Source: Spizellomyces punctatus DAOM BR117 (Eukaryota; Chytridiomycota; Chytridiomycetes; Spizellomycetales; Spizellomycetaceae). From it: 64,000 nucleotides of DNA. The DNA lies in contig NW_015971542.1 in NCBI RefSeq assembly GCF_000182565.1, forward strand, positions 1,284,873-1,348,872, written 5' to 3'. The notes under the pieces are model-generated. The model was not told the origin of the DNA. It was given only the letters and a program-made list of their open reading frames with translations, and searched no databases. Within the stretch, counting starts at the first letter, position 1. Every line of letters begins with the position of its first letter. A program made the position numbers and the translations under genes. Shown one piece after another: positions 23,580-34,148 of this stretch.

Positions 23580-26500
23580 ATGGCTCAAACGATTGAAGAG
23601 TGGCACGGTGGTGAACCCTTTGGTCTGCAACCCAACATGTCAGAAAACGGTGCAACAGGCACACCGCAAAGTCCACCTTCTTTACCTCGGCGTCCAGACG
23701 AGATACGACCACCCGAGCCTGCGCGGTCAGCATCTGGTGAAATACGTAGAGTACTTTCTCTTGGATCTTTACCATCGCCCAGCTTTCCGCGAAAAGCGGC
23801 AACAGCCGTTAGAGTCGGCGTCGCGGCCAGGTTTTTTTCGACTGGTTCACGAAATGTAGCGCTCCCTTCTATTCCACCCACCGATCCACCTGTCATAGTG
23901 AGTGAGGCACCAACAACACCACCCGCGGGCAGATCGCCATCACCCAATAGCGCGCAACCTTCAGTTGCTCAACGCCTAGGAAACGTATTGAGGCAGTCAT
24001 CTTCCGAAAGCTCACTGCCGCCTAGCCCAGTACCCCAACGATCCAATTCATCTCGTCGTACCTCCTTCTCCCAGCCGCGTGCGAGTATTCCAAATGAAGG
24101 CAGGGATTCTGTGGCAGAGGCTGCCGCGGCCTTGTTAGCGCAGGAAGATGACGATGGGACCCCAATGGCAAACAGAAAGAGAAATGCAGACTTTCACGAA
24201 TTGTTTCCTACATTGCCTAGAGATGAACTGCTAGTGGAGGGTACGTCAAGCATTGCATGGTTTCCCTCAAATGACAACTTCTGACCCTAGATAAATATCT
24301 CAGACTATTCTTGTGCGTGGCACAAAGAAGTATTGATACAAGGACGACTGTATCTGTCGCAGGGACATGTAAACTTTTACGCCAACCTCCTTGGTTGGGT
24401 GCATTCGGTGCGCAGCTGCAGGTTGTGCGGAAAATAGGAAATGGTCTAACTGTGACTTTGTCTTATGTGCAGGTTGAAATTCCATTCTCGGAGATAATTT
24501 CCATTGAAAAAAAGAATGTCGCCGCCATCATTCCGAACTCGATAGAGATTACTACGATCACAAATAATAAAGTTTGTCTTTTTGCTTACATCGGCTCACC
24601 TTGCTTGCATTACATCTAACGGTCTTGTAGTTCTTTTTTGCTAGTTTCCTTCATCGTGAGAGCACGTACAGCCTCATCATGTCCTTGTGGGACAGTGTGG
24701 CAAACAAGACTATTCAATTGCTTCCCATTACAAAAGTTTCTGAAGGACCGTGTTCATGTCCACCAGAACAATCCTGCGAACTGTGCGCCGGTCTTCGGGA
24801 TTTTGATCGAAAGACAAATGACAGAGGCAATCATCGGGGACGCGATATGGAGATACTAGAGTCAATGAACCTACGCAGAAGCATGTCTCTCGACTGGCTG
24901 CGAGAAAGGGCGGATAGTCAGGAACTTAGCAAATCTTCATTGACGCTCGACGCGACCAATGGACCTGAAGGTATTTCAAAGGACACGGAACCGAACGACG
25001 ACAAGGAAAGTGGGCATGACAACAAAGATCGTGGAAAACTGGGCCAGCTATCTCCCGAGACAATGCGCAAAAACTCCAGCGGAGGGAAAGAGCGCTCACT
25101 TAGCTTGCCAGAGACGATTTTGAGAGAGCAAGTGAAAAATCTAACTGCTAGCACAGTTGTGTCCAAGACCGAAGACGAACCAAAATTCCCGGAGGATTTC
25201 GTCTCACCGATAGAAACGGTCTTGTCTTCGCCACTGACGCCAGCTGCAGTGCGCCAATCGGCCAACTTGCAACGAGAGTCTCAACCGCGCGGTTTGGCGG
25301 AATTGGCTGACGTCCAGCTGGGACAGCAATCCGAATCGATATCACCGAAATCAAAGGAGATGTCGTCCCTCCCGAAAAGTTCGGATGAAAACCTGGGTCA
25401 AACCATTCCACCTCCACTACCAGCTAAGAATCAGCATATCGTACATCAAAAGATCCATATTCACACGCAGCCCCACATCCATATTCCGCATCGCAAATCT
25501 TTGCATGAAGAAGCGGGATCTAAACATCGTAAACGAAACCGCAAGCGACCGAAATCCGTACACCTGGCACCTTCATTGACTACCCCTGCGACATGTCCAT
25601 GCGAGGCAGATCATAAGAAATCTATCATGGTTTTGGATGCTGTATTTGAATGCTCAGTCAAGCGGTTGTGGGATTTATTATATGAATATGGATCGACCAG
25701 AGAGGGATTTTTGAGGAGCTTCTTGGAAGGCCGACGAAAATGTCGAGGTACGTGACAGCTATTTTGTTGGGCATGCACGGGTAACTGCTCACTGATCTTC
25801 CATGAATAATAGAGTTTAAGATGTGTGACTGGGTGGCTGCTGATGTGGACCTTGCAGACCCAACGGAAGACGCACCGAAATCGGACACTGTACAATATGA
25901 TGCAGTGCATCCCAAATGGCATAGGAAGGTGGAGTATATCGTCCCCTTGAGTAATTCACTCGGTAAGTGAATATCAGACTTTTACATTATGTTACAACAT
26001 CAAGATTGACATTTTGAATGGATGACATACAGGCCCCAAACAGACTCGCTGCAAACTCCACGAGACGGTACTACAGAAAGACAAAGAACGGTAAGGATAT
26101 ATACCAGCAGCAGTTCTTTCCTCCCCTCGTACTTACATATCAACAACATAGACACATTTGCCTAAATCAAATTTCCCAAACACCCGATGTTCCCTCTGGT
26201 AACGCATTCCAATCACGCGCGCGCCTGTGTCTCACCAGCGTTAAACATCGTCAGACACGGCTTCGAGTCTCCTGCGAAGTGGAATGGCTGAAGAGTTCCT
26301 GGTTAAAGGCGCCCATCAATAGTGCGGTTCCTGAAGGACTGAAAAGTTACCACGCTGAACTGGAAACTGCCTTGAAGGAGTATATTCTGGCTCATCCGGA
26401 ATCTCATGATGACAAAGTTGGCGCAAATGGCCATACACCCGAAGAATCAGAGGAAGAATACGAAAACGATGGTGAAGAAGTAGACTTGGATGACGGCTAC

Positions 26501-26929
26501 GGACCTGACAATAACAACCTCGCCCACCCTCTCGAAAGAGAACTTGCTGAGGCAGAACGATTTGAACAACTTTTGCGTAAACGTCGTGGATACGCCCAAG
26601 CTCCTCAACGTGGCCTGTTTACGCTCTCACCCTTATCTTCCCCCCCTGGACTTAAATTCTCGACGCCGACCGAAGGAACATTTATGAAACCTTTTGTTCG
26701 TCCTGCCAAAAAGCAGCCCAAATTTGGTGGACGAGAGTTTAGGAGGGCTTGGGGTGTCGTGTGGAGAAGTTTGAGCACGACGGTTGGATTAGCTGTTGTG
26801 GTTTCCGTCTTGATTCTGTTTGCTGTAATGTGGTGGATGATGTTTAGGACGTTTGTGAAATGGGAGGTTGAGCGAGTTGTCTCCGAGGCCATGTCGAGGC
26901 AAGAGGTTGTTCGTATGTTTGGCGGTTAA
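23580..26929 (+). CDS. GRAM-VASt domain ER membrane-contact sterol-transfer protein (Lam/Ltc/Aster type)
   Basis: Seven exons (23580-24240, 24304-24407, 24473-24571, 24631-25747, 25813-25962, 26033-26090, 26152-26929) give 988 aa. The GRAM domain is near residues 200-305 (FHELFPTLPRDELL, ACAWHKEVLIQGRLYLS-like in DYSCAWHKEVL, VNFYANLLGW, IPFSEIISIEKK). The VASt domain spans about 615-790 (VLDAVFECSVKRLWDLLY, VEYIVPL, GPKQTRCKLHETV, TPDVPSGNAF, RLRVSCEVEW, SWLKAPI). A membrane helix lies near 941-961 with a 27-residue tail. VASt domains carry sterol from plasma membrane to ER at contact sites. A His-rich run (IHIHTQPHIHIPH) precedes the VASt domain. An in-frame ATG at 23637 is an alternative start. 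Confidence 0.93.
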
Positions 26930-27147
26930 GTTTGGACATGAAGCCACGTTGGGAGAGGATGCAGTGTATGTTTCTTTTTTTGTGTATATAGGGTTTAGGG
27001 AGTGAACATTATTTTGTAAACATTTATCTCAGAAAGAATAACTGATTCTTTGCACAAGGTTAAGATATGTAATTACGCAGTGAAACATGATAAACATCTC
27101 CCAAATATAAGGATACGCCCAACATTCTCCTACCATATCCATTCCGC

Positions 27148-29400
27148 CTATATACCACCTTCCTCCACCTTCTCCAATTCTTCTCTGAGTTTTGACGCCG
27201 TATATCTACGCTCTGGATTCCTCTCCAAACACCCTTCCAAAATTAACAATATCCCGTCATCAACCACTTCCCCACTCAAGAATCTCACCTTCTCTACGCC
27301 CCCTCTTAGCTCTGTCCCATGAACCTGCAGGCCGCTCTCAAAGAACCCTTTACGAGCTCCCATAATCAGTTGCAATGTGGTGCGTGCAAGATGAAACGGT
27401 GCTGTGCCTGTAATGAGTGTGTAGAGCGTCACGCCTAAAGAATAGATATCAATCGGAGTGGAATAGGGTGTGCCGGGCGTGAGAAGCTCGGGAGCGCTAT
27501 AGGCTTCGGTACCGCGACCAAGCCCGTCTTGAAGTGTTGGTGAAGGAGTTGATGCACGCGACGCTATTGTGACTGGAGACGGGGATGGGATAGTCAAGTG
27601 GGGGATCTGTGGTCGGGATTTTGGAGTTTGATTTGGTGAGGGTGGTGTTGGGGTGCTTGTTTGTGTATGACCACTAGACGATGATATCGATCCTGTTTCG
27701 GTTTCCTCCATTTCGTCGACCGTGGGTTCGGGAATAAAGCAGGCGTTACCGAAATCAGCCAGACGCACATCCAGAAATTCAGAGAGCTGTTTCGAAACGA
27801 AAAACACATGAGGTTGAGGTCATCATGTCGGCCATCACTACAACGACTATCTCACCAAGATATTATGCGGTTTAATATCATGATGCACGATCCCTTGTGC
27901 GTGCATACACTCTACAGCACTCGCGAGCTGCCGAGCCCACTTTAACCATAGCCTCCTCCCTACGCTCTTTTTATTCCTCAGGACCCAATACCACATATTT
28001 CCTTTTGGTAAAAATTCGAGTAGGAGTAGTAGCCGTGGAGCAGGATCGACTTTTACGGTTCCATCGGTAGACGCTGATAACGCAAGTTCGCTACGCACAG
28101 TCGGATTATCAACATCCGCTTCATCTTTTACACCAATAAATTTGACAATATTGGGATGAAGAGGACTCAATTTGCGGAGGATGTAGACTTCGCATAGACC
28201 TATCGCCTGGGCTTCCGGAGTTTGATGCATGCGTTTAACAGCACAGGGAAAAAATTCTGGTGATGGTGTTGGGATTGGGTTTTCAGGGCTCAGCTTTGGG
28301 AGCGAAGATGGTGTCTGCGGATGTGGGGATGTAGGTGGGAAGGCGGAGCGGCGAGGACTTCCGGGTTCTGTGAGAGTGTAGTACCCAAGGAAAACTTGGG
28401 CATAACGGCCCTCACCAAGGAAATTTCGCTTGGTAGGGAGAAAGGTCAAATTGACATTGTCCCATGTTGCGGGTGAAGTGATCACGCTCACATTTTCTTG
28501 ATGGCGTTGTCTGGCTCGTTCTTCTGCAGCTAGCAACTGAGGAGATTTGCGGCCGGTTTCGGGACCTGCACCTGCATCCACCAGCAGGTGGTCGCGCAGG
28601 TTATTCTGCTGACCTGGGGTGGAGGCAATGGTAAACTTGCTATCATCCAACTCTACAAAGCCGCGACGTGTGCTGGTGTTGGCATTGGTAAGGAATGCAG
28701 CTTCGACATCTGGGTCTCGGTTGATTGGTGGGGTGGATATACTTGGTATTGGCGGAGAGGATAGGGCCAGAGGCACTGTTATGGACCCGCTTACATCCTG
28801 CCGTTGGTTGATTATATCTTCGCTCGCCTCAGCTCCTGATAATTCCCCTTTTCGAAGTGCGTTGAGTTCTTGTTCGGTCATATTCACGGCAGGTTTTAAA
28901 ATAGTGTGCGTGACATCAAATATCGAGTTTTTTGACTTTTGATTCTGCATCTTGCGTTCGGTACTCGGAGGCGGTTGCGGCTTTGAGGCAGGGGAGCTGC
29001 GGTAGAAAATCGATCCTTCCTTAAATACCGGTTCCTGGGGTTTCTGTACGGCCGGAGTGAATTTTGAGGCAGCATCCGTAGGAGAGAGTTCCAACGCCCC
29101 CGGTGGTGTCGAAACCCCAATGGGGCCCAGCCTACTTCCCTTTTGCTCCGAGTAGACAAAATCGGCTGCACCATGCTGTTGTTTCTGATATGGCTGATAT
29201 ATCTGTTCAATATCTACAAACCCTCGTCGAACATCGCTATTGGTCGGAATTGAGGGAGCAAAGGGCGGGGCGGGACTAGCGGATCGCTGCATGTTGTTAT
29301 CACTGTTACGAGCCGAGAATGCAGCAGAGGTTGTTCCAAGATCGAGTCCACTCGTAGAAGCAAGATCTGAGTTTGCAAATCTCGGTCGTTCCTGAGGCAT
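27148..29400 (-). CDS. serine/threonine protein kinase with long disordered N-terminus
   Basis: Exons 27856-29400 and 27148-27786 give 727 aa. The first 330 residues are Ser/Pro/Gln-rich without a recognised domain; the segment RRGFV recurs twice. The kinase domain follows: glycine loop GEGRYAQVFLG, catalytic lysine in CAVKRM, EVYILRKL (C-helix Glu), hinge LLLEFLPKGNM, catalytic loop HHDIKPHN (HRD becomes HHD, Asp kept), DFG in RLADFGNA, the APE motif in YSAPELL and DIYSLGVTLYTLITG. The 63-nt-scale intron sits right after the catalytic loop. An insertion rich in Ser/Thr/Pro lies between DFG and APE, which may lengthen the activation loop. All catalytic residues are present, so it should be active. 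The family is not identified; no substrate can be inferred. Confidence 0.9.
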
Positions 29401-30236
29401 TATAAATGAGTCACCAATATGGCGCCGGGTCGATATTTTGCGCCAGGTCAGTCAAGGTGGTCCAGTGGGGAAGAGCAGCTGCGAGACAATGTGTTCGAGT
29501 GTTGTGGCAGTGTTGGGTGTGAGCAGTCGTTGGTTATAGCTTGGTAAAGCCGATAACGCGACTGCGAGACAATGGTAATCTGTGTGTATTCAGAGAGGCA
29601 ATCATGGAGAGCGGAAGGCCTCAAAAGAAAGCAGAAATACAAAGTCCTGCGCAGGATTGCGAGAGCGGGTAGAAATCCAGGGATGCCGAGGGCAAGGCAA
29701 TGGCGAAAACGTCAGGTCTCGTTCCAAACCCAGCGAGGCGTTTACGTGTCGAGTACGTAAGCAATGTCGCGAAGGGTGACTGTGGATGATGAGCCTTTCT
29801 GCTATGGGGCCTTGGTTTTTGGCGAACGGTTTTGTTCTTCTTTTTGAGTATTCCTCCAAGGACGGTGGAGATCCGTACGCAGCTGCATTTGCACTAGAAA
29901 CTGTGTGCAAGGAGTTTGGCAGGTCTTGGTTTTTGAATGCTGGAAACCATGTCATGAGGAACCAGTAGTCGATGTCGTGTGCGGGCATTCAGGACAACGT
30001 TCCGGTATGGGCGGACAGCAAGGTTTCTCCACCATCCATATGCGTCGAACCGAGACAACGTTCATGGTCTTCCCTTGAGCTTAAAACCTTTGAATGTTCC
30101 TATGACCGACCCAGCCCTCCACTGCGTTGTGGCGCAGTCTAGATCATGTCATCCTGTTTATGACAGTTTTCCCCATCTGTTCCACTCGACATCTCGCAAA
30201 CGTCGTCGCAGTCAAGCGCTACTGATACCTGATACC
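29401..30236. other. upstream region of the kinase and the C58 peptidase, no supported gene
   Basis: About 840 bases between divergent genes. Overlapping readings on both strands (for example 29572-29988) are rich in Arg and Ser and show no known motif. The stretch 29979-30236 is open and in frame with the peptidase gene, so a longer N-terminus of that protein is possible. Confidence 0.4.
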
Positions 30237-31075
30237 ATGAGCATGAGCAATCCCTTGAGTGACAGTGTCGCTAGATCTTCGAATGGAACCTTTACAGAGT
30301 TTGATCAAAGCGTTTTGCTAGAAGATTATTACAAAAGCAAGGGCGTGGCTGCGAGACCCGGTCTATGTCTTGGGTATTCCTTGGAATGGATATCAAAGAC
30401 GTTGCAGGGAAAACAAGGTGAATTCTATGAGAAGGCTGGAGATTTGGAGACTATCGAGCGACTCAGGTAGGTGTGACAATAGCATATGTGTTTACTATCA
30501 ATGATACACAGATTAATCAAAGAGCAGCAAAATAAATCGTAAATTTCCCGCTCTGATCTCATACCACTCAGTTTCCCCTCTGGTCAAAGAAATTGCCGCA
30601 CCACTGGCCCTGCGTGTGCGAAAGGACGAGACTGATCCCGTGGGTGCGTATACTTGGATAAGGGAAGACAACCGGTAAGGCATACATTTTGCAGAAAAAT
30701 TGGAATTACGTCCTTATAAGACTTGGAATAAGGTTTATAACCAATAAATGCGAACCATTCGGCTCCCTGATCTTCCTTCCGTCGGAGTCTGAGGATAGGA
30801 TAGGACACACTGTTGCTGTGACAAGCTACATCGAGTCAACCGAGTGGGTATGGTCTTACTTTGACCCGAATCAAGGCCAGATGACAATTAAACGACCTTT
30901 TGACGGGAAAATTTGTGGACGTTACTATGAAGAGATGCCCGAAGGATCTGATACTCGCATGATGATATACAAGGAAGAGGCTGATGCTGATGTGTGGTTT
31001 CGCCAGCTACTCGAGTATGAGAACGCAAACGGTTTCGTTCGGAGGAAAAGGATTGATGTGTGTCCGCGAGACTGA
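30237..31075 (+). CDS. YopT-like (MEROPS C58-type) cysteine peptidase
   Basis: Model: exons 30237-30466, 30525-30538 (14 nt), 30572-30674 and 30721-31075, 233 aa. The papain-like catalytic set is visible in order: Cys44 in GLCLGYSLEW, His145 in IGHTVAV and Asp164 in YFDPNQG. This Cys/His/Asp layout, with the aspartate in an FDPN-G turn, is the signature of the YopT/HopN1 family. Known members are mostly bacterial effectors or toxin domains that cleave host proteins, with scattered others. The 14-nt exon was inferred because it alone restores the frame through INLSPLVKEIAAPLALRV. There is no signal peptide with this start, so it is presumably cytosolic. Its role in a fungus is unknown; horizontal transfer is possible but the introns show it is settled in the genome. 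Confidence 0.72.
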
Positions 31076-31280
31076 AATCGGTAGTATAGTGGCGGTGATA
31101 ATGCAACGATAGGTTGGGCAACTGGAGAGGGTGAAGGGAGATATGTCACGCATTGTTTCCGTTACAATATATATCACGGATTGTTGCCGCGGATGGGGGA
31201 AGGTTTGCTAACCATCATAGGCTTTGGAAGGTGCCAAAAACATTTGAGCAGGCTCCCATTTGACTCTGGGAGAGGTGTCC

Positions 31281-31781
31281 ATGGAGAAGGCTGAACGTGT
31301 TGCAAAGAAGAAGTTGGAGGTAGAAGAATCATCGCCAACAATGTGTGATAGACGAGGAAGGCCATCTGAAGGCGGCGAGAGACAACCATTCATGCTCTTG
31401 TCGCTGTTGTTCCTGTTACTGCTGCTCGTGCTGTGGCAAGATACTGAAAAAAGACAAGCGCTTTTAAATCTTTCTTCACCCTCGAGTAATGGAGAGCTCC
31501 TTCCGTGTGTTGACGAAACTCCAGCGAAACGATGTCGGCGATCGAAACCCGTTGCTTTGCCAAGCAGATCCCCAATTGGGAGGAGAGTAATACTACCAGA
31601 AAAGGTAAAATTATACACGTGATACCAGATGTCCGAGACCTTTTTGCAGCTGCGGCGACGGCCCGATACGACCTACAGGACGCATTTATTTACAGATGGA
31701 CAGCAGCTCGACGAGCTCCCTTACCGCACTGCAAAGGATGAGCTTCTAGCCAAAAGACGGCGACGGGACGGAATGTGTTAA
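31281..31781 (+). CDS. hypothetical basic protein with one hydrophobic segment
   Basis: Exons 31281-31604 and 31650-31781 (45-nt intron, donor AAAG|GTAAAA, acceptor TTTTTGCAG) give 151 aa. After a charged N-terminus comes a hydrophobic run (FMLLSLLFLLLLLVLW, about residues 39-55), a Ser/Pro-rich linker with KRCRRSK, and a C-terminal part THLFTDGQQLDELPYRTAKD ending in KRRRRDGMC. The C-terminal exon looks like real protein. The hydrophobic run might instead be part of an unrecognised intron. No family recognised. It lies between the C58 peptidase and MET14, all on the plus strand. Confidence 0.45.
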
Positions 31782-31961
31782 AAGTCCCAAACGAACGAAA
31801 TAATCACTGTGCCATCAGCTGTTTCCATGGTAATCAATCATAGATTTTGCTTACTTGATGGTGATAGGAGGGCGATCGCGTCATTTCTTGGAGTCGTTTC
31901 GTTTGCCTCGTTCGACCACTTCCATCCACGCCATTTACCACAAGTAATTAACGACAACACA

Positions 31962-32856
31962 ATGACCAAAGTGAACCCAGAGGCTCCAGAGGGTGCTGCT
32001 GCTCCTGGTGCAGACAGGCCTCTCATTGCTGAGGCAACCACAAAGGCGACCAACATTACATGGCACGAAGGAGCTGTCAGCAGGGAAGAAAGAGAAAGCT
32101 TGCTCGGACACAAGGTATATTTGCGCATAATGCACAATAGCATCCGTCAGCTGGCTGATCTGGTACACTCTTTTGATAGGGCTTGACAATCTGGTTTACT
32201 GGTCTCTCAGCGTCCGGAAAGTCAACCATTGCCTCAGCTTTGGAACAGCACCTGCTCCACAAGGGCACAACAGCCTATCGTCTCGATGGCGACAATGTTC
32301 GATTCGGTTTAAACAAGAACCTGGGATTCTCCCCCGAAGACCGGACAGAAAACATTAGGCGAATTTCAGAGGTTGCAAAGCTGTTTGCTGATGCGGCTGT
32401 GGTGGCCATCACGTCTTTCATCTCTCCCTACCGGGCTGACAGAGACCAGGCCAGGGAGTTGCATGAGAAAGCTGGGCTGCCTTTCATTGAAGTTTTTGTG
32501 GATGTGCCGATTGAGGTGGCAGAACAGAGAGATCCGAAAGGCTTATACAAAAAGGCTCGAGCTGGGCAAATCAAGGGTGTGTTCAAGATGGAGTGTGTAA
32601 CCAAATTGGAATTTACTGATTATGCGTTTTGCTTTAGAATTTACTGGTATTGATGCGCCCTACGAGGCGCCGGAGAAGCCAGAGATTCACCTCCGCTCTG
32701 ACAAGGAATCCGTTGAGGACAGTGTCAAGGTTCGTATCGCTATATTCCAATCTTGCGTGGTTTAATTGCGCATGTTTAATTCGAGGATATCTCTACGATC
32801 TACAGAAAATCTACGAATACTTGAATAACAAGGGATTTTTGTCGCTGAGCCAGTGA
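31962..32856 (+). CDS. MET14: adenylylsulfate (APS) kinase
   Basis: Exons 31962-32114, 32180-32576, 32638-32729 and 32806-32856 give 230 aa. The P-loop is GLSASGKS (residues 59-66), followed by [13 protein letters not shown], the [11 protein letters not shown] lid, [10 protein letters not shown], the [22 protein letters not shown] segment of the active site (quoted in part: [12 protein letters not shown]), FTGIDAPYE and [11 protein letters not shown] at the end. It phosphorylates APS to PAPS in sulfate assimilation, before reduction to sulfite. The first exon encodes a 51-residue Ala/Pro-rich leader, a little longer than in yeast Met14. It is a stand-alone kinase, not fused to ATP sulfurylase. 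Confidence 0.97.
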
Positions 32857-33115
32857 ATCTTTCGGGGAACACTCTCACTGTCTGCGTATATTTTCCAACT
32901 AGAAGGTCTAGGTAGACGAGATAGGAAACCAGGAGGAGTTACAACCGAGACATTATGAACAGAAGCACAGAACAGCAATTAACCATGTAATTAGTATTTA
33001 CATTCGTATAGAAAACAGACATGCCGTGATCAAAACCAAAACATGAATCCATATTCAGAAATCAGCTGTCCTCCTATTTACGCTGCATATTGTTCCTCGC
33101 ATCGCGGTCTCGATG

Positions 33116-33752
33116 TCATATCCCTTTTGGATGCCCTATTGCCTCCACGTACGCTGGCGGTGGCGGCTGCGCGCCGCCATCATTATATGTATCTGGAAAC
33201 GGATTGTAAGGAAGCGGCGGCGCCTGATAGTAAGTTGGAGCAGCGTCGTACGCAGCCCCATAAACCTGCTGTGCTGGGGGCGGCGGACCAGCTGGTGGGG
33301 GATAGGCTGCTTGTCCTTGCAGGGGATACACACTGTACTGCTGCTCCGGCGGGTTCTGCCAAAGAATTCGATGCGCCTGTAGACGTCGTTGTCGTATACA
33401 GTAGCAAAATGCCCCTATGCATATCAGGGTTATGAGGCCAGCGACGAGACCGCCTACGATTGCTGCAAGGGGATTAAATGCATTCCAGCCTGCCGGACAG
33501 GCCCCGAAGGCTTCTTGGCAGCTCACCCCGCTGGCGAAAATATGGAATCCATTAGGGTGGCCGAAATACAAAAGTTTGGGAGGACATGTCTCGGCCATAA
33601 ACTTACTTGCAAATTCCGTCGCTGAACATTCCTACGTAGATGCCATTGCAAGTGCACCTGCACAGCGCATTGACCGGTGTGGCATAAACTAGGAGGATGG
33701 CGGCAAAGGAAGAGAATGCGCGATAGCCTAAGGATCCCCTATGCCGATCCAT
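33116..33752 (-). CDS. small single-pass membrane protein with Cys-rich ectodomain and PPxY tail
   Basis: Exons 33607-33752 and 33116-33530 give 186 aa. Residues 1-28 look like a signal peptide (SFAAILLVYATPVNA). A short ectodomain with about seven cysteines (LCRCTCNGI, GICNGVSCQEAFGACP) follows. One membrane helix comes next (AAIVGGLVAGLITLICIGAF), then a stop-transfer CYCIRQRRLQ. The cytosolic tail of about 90 residues is rich in Pro, Tyr and Ala and ends near PPPPAYVEAIG, which contains a PPAY motif that WW-domain ubiquitin ligases of the Nedd4/Rsp5 class recognise. The layout recalls Shisa-like or Rsp5-adaptor membrane proteins, but I see no homology strong enough to name it. The open reading in the intron is in frame but would delete the signal peptide. 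Confidence 0.75.
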
Positions 33753-34148
33753 GTCGGACAGACTGTTTCTTGTTTGAGCGAGATTTGACGGTAAGGAACT
33801 CTTTAAACCCAGACGAACAGAAACAAGGGAAGCTCGGCCTTGGCAGTGAGATATCCTATCGGAGCGTTACATCAAACGTAAAGCCATGAGATCCGTTTCA
33901 TTACAAATGACGTTCAGGATAACAATTGCTGACCCCAAACCTCCACCATAGACTCAGAACTGGTAACAAAGGAAAAGGGTTGGCGATGCGCTGAACCTGA
34001 AGGGATCCAAGACCACCCTGCAGGCCAACACGTAATGGACGCGTCTCGTAAGCCGGGTCACGAGACTTGCCGACTCTCGTCTCTCGTCGTCGTCGTTGCT
34101 CAACTCGAACGTTAAGCACACTGTCGGCGTTGAAGTTGGTGGGTCAGG
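33753..34148. promoter_or_regulatory. divergent promoter of the PPxY membrane protein and DYNC2LI1
   Basis: About 400 bases between two outward-facing ATGs. No recognised element; short readings on both strands lack support. Confidence 0.4.

Noticed and set aside
29572-29988. Arg-rich or Cys-containing openings that might suggest a Zn2Cys6 regulator.
   Set aside because: The cysteine spacing does not fit CX2CX6C and the frames contradict one another.
33389-33692. Plus-strand openings over the PPxY membrane gene.
   Set aside because: Complement of the signal peptide and helix; the minus-strand product has coherent topology.
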